DNA of 64,000 nucleotides, taken from an uncultured Schlesneria sp. GTDB lineage: Bacteria > Planctomycetota > Planctomycetia > Planctomycetales > Planctomycetaceae. The stretch spans positions 1 to 64,000 of the forward strand of contig CAIOKO010000039.1 of the NCBI GenBank assembly GCA_903858935.1, written 5' to 3'. The position numbers and the translations under genes are program-made. Position 1 is the stretch's first letter. Every line of letters begins with the position of its first letter. Shown in pieces: positions 1 to 9,375 of the stretch. The notes below the pieces were generated by a model. That model was not told where the DNA came from. It did not search any database and worked only from the letters and a program-made list of their open reading frames with translations.

Positions 1-33
1 ACGCTTTTTTCCGATTTCAACTTTTGTAGTCAT
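1..33 (-). CDS. Possible 5' end of a gene running off the window
   Basis: An ATG on the minus strand opens a frame of eleven codons (MTTKVEIGKKR) that is still open at the window edge. A purine-rich stretch (AGAGAAG) lies directly upstream and could act as a ribosome binding site. The peptide is too short to name a family. The next gene on this strand, the metal ATPase, ends about 190 bases upstream. This is a weak call based only on the start codon and the absence of a stop. Confidence 0.25.
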   Translation of the reverse strand, partial: MTTKVEIGKKR

Positions 34-130
34 CTTCTCTGCCTTTCTAAAGAGAAACGTTGTTCAAACATTTCCCACAAAAGCAGAGGAAGCAAATTTT
101 TTAGATTTATGGTTTCAAGAACCACTTACC

Positions 131-166
131 AGGGGACAGGTGCAGTTTTATATGGACCTGTCCCCT
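131..166. repeat. REP-like palindrome of the GGGGACAGGT type
   Basis: Two perfect 11-base arms, AGGGGACAGGT and its complement, are separated by 14 bases and lie just beyond the stop of the metal ATPase. Further copies of the tetrad TGTCCCC follow immediately to the right. Intergenic palindromes of this kind are known to be mobilised by REP-associated Y1 transposases. No such transposase is visible here. The hairpin could also end transcription of the ATPase gene. Confidence 0.55.
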
Positions 167-220
167 TATGTCCCCCATGTCCCCCGGAAAATCATGCTGG
201 ATTTCCAGTATTCGGAAAAC

Positions 221-2437
221 TCAGCGTGTTTCGATAATTGCTCGTTTTTGTCCATCAATCATCGGGTTAAGCAGTCTCAAGCCGTTGAAGATCACCAGTA
301 GCGATGCCCCCATATCCGCTGCGATCGCGGCCCACAAGGATGCGAAGCCGAACAGGGTTAACGCCACGAACAGAATCTTGATCGCCAGCGCGAAAATAAT
401 ATTCGCACGGATAATATTCAGGGTCCGTCGGGAATGACGTACCAGCCAAGGAAGGCGGGACAGGTCATCCGACATCAAGGCGATGTCAGATGTTTCCAGC
501 GCGGTGTCGCTCCCGGCTGCACCCATCGCGATTCCCAGCGACGAACGGGCCATTGCAGGTGCATCGTTCACTCCATCCCCCACCATCGCCACTGAACCAT
601 ACTCGGCAACAAGACTTTCGATGGCGGTGACTTTTTCGGCGGGAAGCAAGTCGGCTTTGACTTCATCCACTCCGACCGTCTTTGCGATGACTTTTGCCGT
701 CGAGAGGTTGTCGCCGGTCAGCATCACAATCGGCTTGATCCCCAAATCTCGTAATGCCTGAACTGAGCTCATAGCGTCAGGTCGAACGGTATCTGCCAGC
801 GCGACGTAGCCACACACATGATGTTCGTTTCCTACGATGACGAACGTGACACCTTGCTCAGAAAGTGAATCCAGGTTCACCAGAAGTTCTTCGGTGGCCT
901 GTCCACGCTCTTCGAGATAGCGACGGGAACCGAGCCAGAATGTTTTGCCATCAAGTCTTGCCGTCGCACCCTTCCCCGGCACGACTTGATAGTCTTCCAC
1001 GGCACGGACCTGGACGTTTTTTGCCTGAGCGTGGGTCAGAATTGACTTACCTAGCGGATGCTCACTTCTGGACTCAAGACTTGAGACTCGTTCCAGCAGT
1101 TCTTCTTCAGAATGTCCATTCAACGGGACAACCGCCACAACGCTCGGTTGACCATGCGTCAGCGTCCCGGTCTTGTCGAATGCGATCGCTTTTAAACGCC
1201 CAGGCAGTTCGATAAATGCCCCACCCTTGATCAATACCCCTTGCCGAGCGGCGGCAGCGATGGCGGCAACAATGCTGACGGGTGTCGAGATCACCAGTGC
1301 ACACGGACAGGCAATCACCAGCAGGACCAGCGAACGATAAAACCAGTCGTGCCAGCTCCCGCCAAACAGGATCGGCGGAATGACAAAGATTGCTAACGCG
1401 AGTGCGAGAACAACGGGCGTATAGATCCTGGCAAACTTCTCGACCCACTGCTCTGAATGCGAACGCCGGGATTGGGCTTCGCTGACCATCTGGATCAAAT
1501 GTGCCAGCGTTGTCGTCCCCGCCGTTTTTGTGCTTTGAATTTCCAACGCACCATCACCGTTGATCGTCCCGGCGAACACAACATCGCCAACAGATTTCGC
1601 GATCGGCAAGCTTTCACCGGTCATTGGCGCCTGATTAACGTAACTGTTCCCCTGGGTCACTCGCCCATCCAATGGGAACCGTTCGCCAGGCTTCACGAGC
1701 AGCGTTGAACCGACAGCAACCTGATCAGGAACTACTTCCTTCTGATGACCATGCGAATCCAAAATTCGAGCCATCGGCGGTGTCAGATCAAGCAGCGTCT
1801 CAACAGCACGACGAGCATGCCCGACACTCCATTTTTCCAGCAGCAAGGAAACGGAAAACAAGAAGGCAACGGTCGATGCTTCGAACCAGTCACCGATGGC
1901 GGCAGCCCCAACAACCGAAATCGTCATCAACAAATTCATATCGGGTTGAATTCGTCGCAATGCCAAAAACGCCCGCGGCAGTACAAACCATGCTCCCGTC
2001 AAAATACCCAAGCCGTACAAAATCCGGGCTGGCAACGGAGTCTGATGGGTCACACCCATCCCTTCCGAGCCGATTGCCTCCTGAACACTTTGTGACATGA
2101 CGAGGTGCGTGACAAATCCCGCCAACGTCAACAAACCGCTGATGACGGTCAGCAGCGTACGGCCCCATTGCTGGAAAAATGACTGCTTCTGAATCGGTTG
2201 GGGGACATTCCGCCAGACAACAGCCGCCATCCCCGTTCGAGCCACTGCCGATTGAATCGTTTCCGGTGGGACTTCGCTCGAACAACACGAAACCGTCAGG
2301 ATTTCGTTAAGCACGTCAAACGTGAGATTTCCGTCGCCACCGACAATCGGGCCAAGTTCCTTCTTCAGGACCGAAACTTCCTCGGCGCAGTCCATCCCCG
2401 CGATCTTGAACTGCATTTTATCAGCGTGCATGAACAA
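221..2437 (-). CDS. P1B-type heavy-metal-translocating ATPase (Zn/Cd/Pb type)
   Basis: Inner-membrane ATPase that exports soft divalent metals such as Zn, Cd or Pb. A short N-terminal HMA-like domain carries GMDCAEE (residues 14-20), with one Cys rather than the usual CxxC. This form is common in ZntA/CadA-like pumps. After several membrane segments come the TGES actuator loop (273-276), the CPC metal-binding motif in the membrane (377-379), the phosphorylation site DKTGT (421-425), the HP motif in SEHPLG (near 460) and the GDGVNDAP hinge. The length of 738 residues is normal. The CPC motif indicates the Zn/Cd/Pb or Cu branches, and the N-terminal motif favours Zn/Cd/Pb. The start could be the internal Met at residue 8. 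The gene is divergent from the Ppx gene and no MerR or ArsR regulator is adjacent. Confidence 0.92.
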   Translation of the reverse strand: MFMHADKMQFKIAGMDCAEEVSVLKKELGPIVGGDGNLTFDVLNEILTVSCCSSEVPPETIQSAVARTGMAAVVWRNVPQPIQKQSFFQQWGRTLLTVISGLLTLAGFVTHLVMSQSVQEAIGSEGMGVTHQTPLPARILYGLGILTGAWFVLPRAFLALRRIQPDMNLLMTISVVGAAAIGDWFEASTVAFLFSVSLLLEKWSVGHARRAVETLLDLTPPMARILDSHGHQKEVVPDQVAVGSTLLVKPGERFPLDGRVTQGNSYVNQAPMTGESLPIAKSVGDVVFAGTINGDGALEIQSTKTAGTTTLAHLIQMVSEAQSRRSHSEQWVEKFARIYTPVVLALALAIFVIPPILFGGSWHDWFYRSLVLLVIACPCALVISTPVSIVAAIAAAARQGVLIKGGAFIELPGRLKAIAFDKTGTLTHGQPSVVAVVPLNGHSEEELLERVSSLESRSEHPLGKSILTHAQAKNVQVRAVEDYQVVPGKGATARLDGKTFWLGSRRYLEERGQATEELLVNLDSLSEQGVTFVIVGNEHHVCGYVALADTVRPDAMSSVQALRDLGIKPIVMLTGDNLSTAKVIAKTVGVDEVKADLLPAEKVTAIESLVAEYGSVAMVGDGVNDAPAMARSSLGIAMGAAGSDTALETSDIALMSDDLSRLPWLVRHSRRTLNIIRANIIFALAIKILFVALTLFGFASLWAAIAADMGASLLVIFNGLRLLNPMIDGQKRAIIETR

Positions 2438-2777
2438 ACGGCCCTTCGAAGGATCAACACGAAATGCATGGACTTGTCGCCGTTGCCCTTCGAGATGAAT
2501 GACGGTCGCCTCTGAAAGAATATGTTATGATCCCACGATCATGTCCGGCAAGTTGAACCGGATCGTGATCTTCACACAAGGGACATCGACGAGGCGACCG
2601 TTGACGTCGAATGTTTGAGACTTTCACGAAAAATTCATGAGCACTACTGAAACTGGAAAACCGATCATGTAAGCTTGAGTTCGAGTGATTTGCCTGCCCA
2701 GGTCTTCGGAGGTCCGATCACCATCAAACGGATTTTTTCGATCCACCAGCCCGACACGACAGACGATTCGGTTTGAA
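2438..2777. other. Divergent intergenic region between the metal ATPase and Ppx genes
   Basis: About 340 bases separate the two divergent genes and must hold both promoters. I see no conserved ORF, strong palindrome or recognisable metal-regulator operator. The right part is open in the Ppx frame back to 2685, but the extra residues do not resemble the family. Confidence 0.4.
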
Positions 2778-4358
2778 ATGCTCCCTACTGACTCCATATC
2801 AAGTCCACCTCGCGGCAAGAACGCAAAACCGTCGGCAGTCATTGATGTCGGTACGACGTCGATCCGCATGGCGATTGCCGAAATTGATGATGCGGGGGGC
2901 GTTCGTCATTTGTCCGCGCTTTCTCAAGCGGTCAGTCTGGGGAAAGATACGTTTACTCGCGGATCATTGGAAAAGAGCACGATTGAAGAATGCGTGCGAG
3001 TGCTGAAAAGCTATCGCCGGGTTCTCGCCGAATATGGTATCGAAGCAACCAACAAGGTCCGTGTCGTCGCAACCAGCGCCGTCCGCGAAGCGAGCAACAA
3101 ACTGGCGTTTCTCGACCGGGTTTATACGGCCACGGGATTCCAGGTCGTCCCGATCGACGAAGCCGAGGTCAATCGAATCACCTATCTCGGTATCCAACCT
3201 CTCTTGAGATTGGACCCGGAACTGGCCGATGCCCGGACGATTGTCACCGAAGTCGGGGGCGGAAGCACCGAACTGTTGCAGGTCAAAAACGCGGACGTTC
3301 TGTTCGCCCACACCTATCGACTGGGGTCGCTACGAATTCACCAGACGCTGGAAGCCTACCATGCGTCACATGGATCGACTCGACGGCTGATGGAAACACA
3401 GATTCAGCGAATCCTCGACCAGATTCAGCAGCAGATCCCCGCCGAATCGACTCAGGAAATGGTCGCTTTGGGTGGCGATATGCGATTCGCCGCAAGGCAA
3501 CTCGTTTCCGACTGGGACCCCGACAAGTTAACTCGCATCCCCGTTAAAGACCTGTCGGAGTTGACCGACACGGTTCTGTCTCTCAACGAAGATAAACTGG
3601 TCCATAAGTACCACATCACATTTCCCGAGGCCGGGACGATTGGCCCGGCACTTTTAGCCTACACGATGATGGCGAAGGCCTTTAGTCTGAAGCAGGTCAT
3701 CGTCGCCAACATCAATCTGCGTGACGGATTATTGAACGAAATGGCCTCGCGAGGAGGCTGGAACGAAGACTTCAGCAACCAGGTTATCCGATCAGCCTTC
3801 GACCTGGGACGCAAATTCGAATTCGACGAATTGCACGCAAGGCAGGTGGCAAAACTTTGCGGAATCCTGTTTCAAGGTCTGCGTGAAGAACATCAGCTCG
3901 ACCCCCGTTATGAACTACTGCTTCGCGTGGCCGCGCTGCTGCATGAGGTTGGTCTGTACATCAACACCGGCTCGTACCACAAACATTCGATGTATCTGAT
4001 CCAGCATAGCGAACTGTTCGGCCTTAGCCGGTCTGACGTTCAACTCGTTGCATTGACCGCTCGTTACCATCGCCGCTCGGCACCAAAACCAACGCACACT
4101 GTCTTTACGACACTCAATCGCGATCAACGGATCGCTGTCGTTAAAATGGCGGCGATGCTACGCGTTGCCGACGCATTGGAAGCATCGCACGGGCAACGCC
4201 TTCACGAACTGAAATTTTCACGCGAAGGAGGACGACTTGTCATTGCAATACCACAGATCGAAGATCTGAGTCTCGAACAACTGGCTTTGAAACAGTCGGG
4301 GACTTTGTTCGAGTCGACGTTCGGAATGCCCGTCCTGTTACGAAAACTGCGTCCTTAA
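2778..4358 (+). CDS. ppx: Exopolyphosphatase / guanosine pentaphosphatase with HD domain
   Basis: Cytoplasmic Ppx/GppA-family phosphatase that removes phosphate from polyphosphate ends or hydrolyses pppGpp. The ASKHA-fold N-terminal half shows the phosphate loop AVIDVGTTSIRMAI near residue 20 and the second loop EVGGGSTELL. The C-terminal part has an HD-type helical domain (LLHEVGLYINTGSYHKH), as in longer Ppx enzymes. I chose the ATG at 2778 because the 31 residues encoded further upstream (from 2685) look unlike the family. The polyphosphate kinase gene follows on the same strand, so the pair likely controls polyphosphate turnover in both directions. Sequence alone does not separate Ppx from GppA activity. 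Confidence 0.88.
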   Translation: MLPTDSISSPPRGKNAKPSAVIDVGTTSIRMAIAEIDDAGGVRHLSALSQAVSLGKDTFTRGSLEKSTIEECVRVLKSYRRVLAEYGIEATNKVRVVATSAVREASNKLAFLDRVYTATGFQVVPIDEAEVNRITYLGIQPLLRLDPELADARTIVTEVGGGSTELLQVKNADVLFAHTYRLGSLRIHQTLEAYHASHGSTRRLMETQIQRILDQIQQQIPAESTQEMVALGGDMRFAARQLVSDWDPDKLTRIPVKDLSELTDTVLSLNEDKLVHKYHITFPEAGTIGPALLAYTMMAKAFSLKQVIVANINLRDGLLNEMASRGGWNEDFSNQVIRSAFDLGRKFEFDELHARQVAKLCGILFQGLREEHQLDPRYELLLRVAALLHEVGLYINTGSYHKHSMYLIQHSELFGLSRSDVQLVALTARYHRRSAPKPTHTVFTTLNRDQRIAVVKMAAMLRVADALEASHGQRLHELKFSREGGRLVIAIPQIEDLSLEQLALKQSGTLFESTFGMPVLLRKLRP

Positions 4359-4370
4359 CCAAGGTTTGCA

Positions 4371-4451
4371 CGAAAAATGGGTCTGACCCCCTACCTGTCG
4401 TTTGCCCTGACAAACCTGATACCACCCATGAGGGGTCTGACCCATTTTTCG
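4371..4451. repeat. REP-type inverted repeat (GGGTCTGACCC family)
   Basis: Two 20-base arms, CGAAAAATGGGTCTGACCCC and its near-perfect complement (one mismatch), are separated by 41 bases. Each arm contains the self-complementary core GGGTC-T-GACCC. The element begins 12 bases after the ppx stop and ends about 100 bases before ppk. This form matches REP/BIME-like elements associated with RAYT (TnpA_REP) transposases. It may also act as a transcription attenuator between the two genes. Confidence 0.75.
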
Positions 4452-4557
4452 GGCAAGGCCCCTTAACTAACCCGATTGTTTCCTTACATTTTGCTGAATT
4501 TCAACCAGACCAGGCAGCCGCCTGGACGACTGACCTAACCAGAGAGACTATCCCGGC

Positions 4558-6810
4558 ATGTCTGTTGAGCCTCGTTTCTTCAATCGCGAATTAAGCTGGC
4601 TGGAATTCAATCAGCGAGTGCTGGATGAGGCGAGTGATGCCGCAATTCCGCTGCTCGAACGGCTGAAGTTTCTGGCCATCACGGCCTCAAACCTTGATGA
4701 ATTCACGATGGTGCGAGTCGGAAGCTTGCGGTTGCTCGAGGCCGAAGGGGACATGAGGCCCGATCCACTGGGGCTGACCACAACGCAACAGTTGAAGGCC
4801 ATCGGCGAACGGATGCAGGCGTTTCTGACCGAGCAATATCGCTGCCTTTTGTCGGATCTTGAACCCGCATTGGCCAATGCGGGGATGCGTCGGCTTCGTT
4901 CTACCAAACTGAACGATCGGCAGGTGCAGCACGTCCAGATGTATTTTGAACAGGAAGTCTTTCCGATTCTCACGCCGCTGGCGGTCGAATTACCTCCGGC
5001 TTCAACAGGCGAAGCGAGTGACACGTCGGTTCCCGATGTTCCAGCTGGCAAGTCAAAGACCAAAAAGAAATCCGTCGCGGCAAAACAGGCTGATGTCCCT
5101 CGGCAATCTGTCGTCATTGCTCCCCAGGGGGATATTCCAGCCTTCCCGCCGTTGATCAATCAGTCGATCAGTCTGTGTGTGAGACTGGCGCCGTCAGCGG
5201 GAACGACAGAACCTCGATTTGCCATCCTGCCGTTTGGTCGAAACCGACAGAGGTTCATCACGGTCCCGGCCGACAGCGGCTTCAGTTACATCCTGCTCGA
5301 AGACGTTGTCAGCATGTTCCTGGCAAGGTTCTTTCCCGGTGAAACCATCGAAGAAAGCGTTGCCTTTCGAATCACACGAAATGCCGACCTGGAATTGCAG
5401 GAAGATCAGGCGTCCGACCTGTTGTCCAAGATGCAAGAGATCGTTAATGCCAGACGTCAGAGTGACTGCGTTCGTCTGGAGCTGGCCGATCATGCCAGCA
5501 CGCTGTTGCGACAATTCCTGCAATCCGCCGTGGATGTCCCGGATCAATGGGTCTTCGCCGCACCAGGCCCGCTCGACCTGGCTGCATTCTTTCGCTTGAC
5601 CGATTCACAAGGGTTTGACGCACTCAGGTACGAGGCCTGGCCATCGAAACCATCGCCTCAGGTCTCCCCATCCGAAAGTTTATTTACCGCCATCGCGCGA
5701 CAGGACATCTTGCTGTACCACCCCTACGAAAGCTTCGATGCGGTGGTTCGTCTGCTTGACGAAGCGGCCGATGACCCCGACGTGCTGGCCATCAAACAGA
5801 CGCTTTATCGAACCAGTGCAAAAAGCCCGATCGTGGCCGCACTGAAACGGGCGGCCCAAAAGGGAAAATACGTCACTGCCGTTGTCGAGCTTAAAGCACG
5901 ATTCGACGAACAGCGTAACATCGAATGGGCACGTGATCTCGAACGTGCGGATGTTCAAGTCGTGTATGGTGTCAAAGGTCTGAAGACCCATGCAAAAATC
6001 TGCCTGATCGTCAGGCGCGAACCGCAGGGAATTCAGCGATACGTACACTTTGGGACCGGCAACTACAACGAGATCACATCAAAAATCTACGTTGACGCCA
6101 GCCTGATGAGCTGCAGTGATGACCTTGGTGCCGATGCAACGGCCTTCTTTAACGCAATCACGGGTTATTCTCAGCCGCAGCGGTTTCGTCAAATTGAAAT
6201 GGCTCCCATCGGATTGCGGGAAAAACTGCTCGAAATGATCGAAGCCGAAATTGACCATAAGCGTCATAATCAGAAGGCGATGATCATCGTCAAATTGAAT
6301 TCGCTCGTTGACGAACAGATGATCGAAGCCCTTTATGCTGCTTCACAGGCGGGCGTTCGGATCCGATTGAGTATCCGCGGTGTCTGCTGCCTTCGACCTG
6401 GTGTTCCAGGCCTCTCGGAAAATATCACCGTGACAGGCGTCATCGACCGGTTCCTGGAACACGCTCGCATCCTTTACTTCTACCACGGCGGTGACGAGCG
6501 GTTGTTCATTTCCAGCGCCGACTGGATGCCTCGTAATCTCGGCCGACGCGTCGAACTGCTTGTCCCCGTCGAAGACAGTGCCTGTCGACGGAATCTGATT
6601 GCGATTTTGAAAACAACCCTGGCCGACAACGTGAAAGCCCGCAAACTGCTTCCAAGCGGTCGTTACGAACCGATACGCGCAGTGGATGGCGCGGAAGCTG
6701 TCCGAAGCCAGGAAGTCCTTTATCGACGAATGGGTGAAGCAATCGACGACGCCTCACGTGCCGCACTATCGACCTTTGAACCGCTTCGAGCAGCAGGTCA
6801 GGACGACTGA
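4558..6810 (+). CDS. ppk1: Polyphosphate kinase 1
   Basis: PPK1 reversibly transfers the gamma-phosphate of ATP to polyphosphate. The N-terminal domain opens with the family signature FFNRELSWLEFNQRVLDEA. The two histidines of the catalytic phospholipase-D-like halves are visible: H478 in KTHAK, the expected phospho-histidine, and H635 in FLEHAR. HFGTGNYNE and SADWMPRNLGRR are also conserved. A lysine- and proline-rich insert around residues 155-185 (KSKTKKKS) is lineage-specific and probably a surface loop. The length of 750 residues is slightly above the usual 690-720 because of it. The gene lies 200 bases after ppx on the same strand. Confidence 0.96.
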   Translation: MSVEPRFFNRELSWLEFNQRVLDEASDAAIPLLERLKFLAITASNLDEFTMVRVGSLRLLEAEGDMRPDPLGLTTTQQLKAIGERMQAFLTEQYRCLLSDLEPALANAGMRRLRSTKLNDRQVQHVQMYFEQEVFPILTPLAVELPPASTGEASDTSVPDVPAGKSKTKKKSVAAKQADVPRQSVVIAPQGDIPAFPPLINQSISLCVRLAPSAGTTEPRFAILPFGRNRQRFITVPADSGFSYILLEDVVSMFLARFFPGETIEESVAFRITRNADLELQEDQASDLLSKMQEIVNARRQSDCVRLELADHASTLLRQFLQSAVDVPDQWVFAAPGPLDLAAFFRLTDSQGFDALRYEAWPSKPSPQVSPSESLFTAIARQDILLYHPYESFDAVVRLLDEAADDPDVLAIKQTLYRTSAKSPIVAALKRAAQKGKYVTAVVELKARFDEQRNIEWARDLERADVQVVYGVKGLKTHAKICLIVRREPQGIQRYVHFGTGNYNEITSKIYVDASLMSCSDDLGADATAFFNAITGYSQPQRFRQIEMAPIGLREKLLEMIEAEIDHKRHNQKAMIIVKLNSLVDEQMIEALYAASQAGVRIRLSIRGVCCLRPGVPGLSENITVTGVIDRFLEHARILYFYHGGDERLFISSADWMPRNLGRRVELLVPVEDSACRRNLIAILKTTLADNVKARKLLPSGRYEPIRAVDGAEAVRSQEVLYRRMGEAIDDASRAALSTFEPLRAAGQDD

Positions 6811-6834
6811 ATGGTTTTCGAACCGGATAGTCAG

Positions 6835-8226
6835 TCACTGCGTTGAGGAACCAGGAATCGTTTTGCCGTGCGGGTCGACGGTTGGCTGATCCAACTCCCT
6901 CGCCAGATCTGTTTGAAGCTCGGCACAGAGGAAATGTTCAACCTGTTCTGCCGTGGCATGCAGATGATCGCCGGGAAGCTCAAAGTGACGAGCCATGTAG
7001 GCCTCCCAAAGCCGATGCGAACGAACCAGGCTTTGGGCCATTTCCCGGCCTTTGTCGGTCAAATGATTCATCGTCGATGTCACCGTGATGAACCCTCGTC
7101 GCTCCAGTCTGCGTCGTGCCAGCCATTCAATCCAAGTCCTTAAAGGAAGTGGCGCAACGATTGTCGCATGGGTTAAATCTTGCACAGGCTCAGCTTCATC
7201 GCGTCGATACAGCTTTCCGAGGATGTCTTCACTGGCAATCCGCACCTGCAGGCGAATCCGATCGACCACTCGACGAATCGCCCCATGTCGAGGGCTCGCA
7301 AGTATCGACACCACAAAAAGACCCCCCGCCGCCACGGCCATCATTCCGGCAGTACTGGCGTCGCGAACATCAGGGTAACCGAGTCGTGAGAAGACCATCG
7401 ACGGCAAAGTCAGTGCACCGACGTGACCCAGCACGGCACTGAATGCCGCAATCAGCAGACTGAGTACCAACATCGTGCTTAATCGATCTGTCAGCAGCCG
7501 CGCGGTCGCAGCCGGGACGATCAGCATTGCAATCACCAGGATCGCCCCGACACTTTCAAACGCAGCCACCAGCGTAGCTGCCGTCATCGCCATGAGCGCA
7601 AGTTGAATCCAATCGGCTCGCAGACCCAGTGCCGCGGCCAATCCCGGATCAAACGTACTGAGCCTCAATTCCTTGAAGAACGCAATCACCAGAATGCCGT
7701 TGATCAGCAGCATCGCTCCGTTGATCACCACAGCACGCGGAACCTGGATGGAACTCGACAAAGGGATCATCGCTGACGTTTCAAGGCTTCCGTAAAGTAC
7801 GCAACCAGGATCAACATGAGTCTTGTCGGCAAACATTCGAATCAAGAGCAGTCCCATAGCAAACATTGACGTGAAGACGACTCCCATGGCAGCGCCACGA
7901 TCAAGTCTTCCCCATCGCTGAATCAATTCAGTCGCCATCGCGGAAAGGACCCCCGACACGGCGGCTCCCAGAAAGAGCACCAGATGACGAATCCCCGAAT
8001 CGGCTGAAAGCCAATGATGTTCCTCCATCCAGTGCATGGCCAGATAAGCCAGTACGATCCCCGGCAACACGGAATGGCTGAGTGCATCACCCAGCAGGCT
8101 TTGTCGGCGAAGTAGTAGCCACGCACCCGGAAGTGCACAGGACATTGCGGCCAGCGCTGCCGTGATCACAATCCACGTGTCGAGCTCAAACCACCCTGAA
8201 AGCAAATTGTAGAACTCTGAAAACAT
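6835..8226 (-). CDS. Metal ABC transporter permease fused to a DtxR/MntR-like domain
   Basis: The first 310 or so residues form an ABC-3 type permease (ZnuB/MntB/TroC family) with about eight hydrophobic segments and the family pattern VGAILVIAMLIVPAATARLL. Such permeases import Mn, Zn or Fe. Residues about 345-463 resemble the winged helix and dimerisation domain of DtxR/MntR metal regulators (GFITVTSTMNHLTDKGREMA, SHRLWEAYMARHF, DHLHATAEQVEHFL, DPHGKTIP). Permease-DtxR fusions occur in some planctomycetes and Bacteroidetes. No ATPase, binding protein or second permease gene is adjacent: upstream is a YdjY gene and ppk1 is convergent. The partners must be elsewhere, or the gene is an orphan. 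Confidence 0.87.
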   Translation of the reverse strand: MFSEFYNLLSGWFELDTWIVITAALAAMSCALPGAWLLLRRQSLLGDALSHSVLPGIVLAYLAMHWMEEHHWLSADSGIRHLVLFLGAAVSGVLSAMATELIQRWGRLDRGAAMGVVFTSMFAMGLLLIRMFADKTHVDPGCVLYGSLETSAMIPLSSSIQVPRAVVINGAMLLINGILVIAFFKELRLSTFDPGLAAALGLRADWIQLALMAMTAATLVAAFESVGAILVIAMLIVPAATARLLTDRLSTMLVLSLLIAAFSAVLGHVGALTLPSMVFSRLGYPDVRDASTAGMMAVAAGGLFVVSILASPRHGAIRRVVDRIRLQVRIASEDILGKLYRRDEAEPVQDLTHATIVAPLPLRTWIEWLARRRLERRGFITVTSTMNHLTDKGREMAQSLVRSHRLWEAYMARHFELPGDHLHATAEQVEHFLCAELQTDLARELDQPTVDPHGKTIPGSSTQ

Positions 8227-8430
8227 CTTAATTGCTTTACCACATCCTGATCATGGTATACGAACTCGCGAATAAGCCGATATTAAAAATGATCGCTCCA
8301 AACGAAATCTGACGCGTTTTGCCGTTTTAGTGTCCTGGAAGGACAAAAACGCTTCCAAGCCAAATTCCTATCTGTGTGATTCTGTGTGCATCTGTGGCTA
8401 GTTCGTTTTCTCCTTCTCTCCCCGACTTCA

Positions 8431-9375
8431 TTATTTCTTCTTGCTTGTTTCTTGTGGTTTAAAATTGGGGACAAGCTCGATCGTGACTTTGGTTCCTGCC
8501 GGCGGAATTCGTTCGGTGAATGCTTCAAACATCAAATCATCGTTCGTCGCACTGCTGGTCGCGGAAATATCGAGTGTGGCCGAAGCAAAGTTGGCGACAC
8601 AGATCAGGTCACCCGATTCTGCCTGATAAAATTTCTCGCCTGTCTTTTCATCTGTCTGAAAATAACTCCCCGCAAAGACCCAGTTCGCGTCCATCTGGCG
8701 GATCTGAGTATTCTTGAAGAAGGACTGAATCGCCTTTTGAAACTTCAGGTCTTTAGAAATCTTCAGGACTTCGTCCCGTTGAGCTTCCGACATGTGACCA
8801 TACCAGAGCAGTTCACGATTTCTCTCATCCCATTTCAGATCGGTGTTGGCGGGGAGCTTAAAGCCCGCCGGCGGCGGATCAAGTTTCTCGACGAAGTACC
8901 GTCGAGTTGCATGTCGCACCCAGGACTGAGCTACATCGCGGTGCAGTTTGCCGTCATCGTCATTCCAGGTAAAAAAGATGTCAATCGGCTGTCCAGTCGC
9001 CGGCTGAAATTCCGGTTGCCAGTGAACGGGTTTGCCCACCTTCGCACCCAGAGCTAGCAAACCGGCATGAACAATCTGAGCCTGCGTATCCACCGAAAGA
9101 ATCGATTCGTGTTCTTTCGATCCTTTGAGACAAACCAATAACTCAAGCAATCCCTCTCGCAAGACAACCTCAGACTTCAGCAGCAGCCTTTTTCCTTTGG
9201 CATCCAGCAGAACGGTGCCGGTCTTGTTGAGTGGTTTAAAGCTATCGGTCTCTTTCGAGGCCAACGGCGACGGCTCCGACTTTTTGTCTGCTTTTTCATC
9301 GGCAAGCAAAGCAGAAACATGCCACGCAATGAGCGGTGGCAACAACAGCAACAGAAAACGAAACGATCGGGCCAT
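8431..9375 (-). CDS. Secreted YdjY-domain protein
   Basis: Exported protein of unknown function. A signal peptide (MARSFRFLLLLLPPLIAWHV) follows the Met at 9375, chosen over one eight codons upstream because it starts a normal signal sequence. The body carries features I recognise from planctomycete YdjY-domain proteins: HESILSVDTQAQIVHAGLLAL early, WVFAGSYF in the middle, and QAESGDLICVANF and FEAFTERIPPAGTKV near the C-terminus. The domain is named after an E. coli ferredoxin-like protein, but no cysteine cluster is present here. It stands alone, with no obvious operon partner. Confidence 0.75.
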   Translation of the reverse strand: MARSFRFLLLLLPPLIAWHVSALLADEKADKKSEPSPLASKETDSFKPLNKTGTVLLDAKGKRLLLKSEVVLREGLLELLVCLKGSKEHESILSVDTQAQIVHAGLLALGAKVGKPVHWQPEFQPATGQPIDIFFTWNDDDGKLHRDVAQSWVRHATRRYFVEKLDPPPAGFKLPANTDLKWDERNRELLWYGHMSEAQRDEVLKISKDLKFQKAIQSFFKNTQIRQMDANWVFAGSYFQTDEKTGEKFYQAESGDLICVANFASATLDISATSSATNDDLMFEAFTERIPPAGTKVTIELVPNFKPQETSKKK

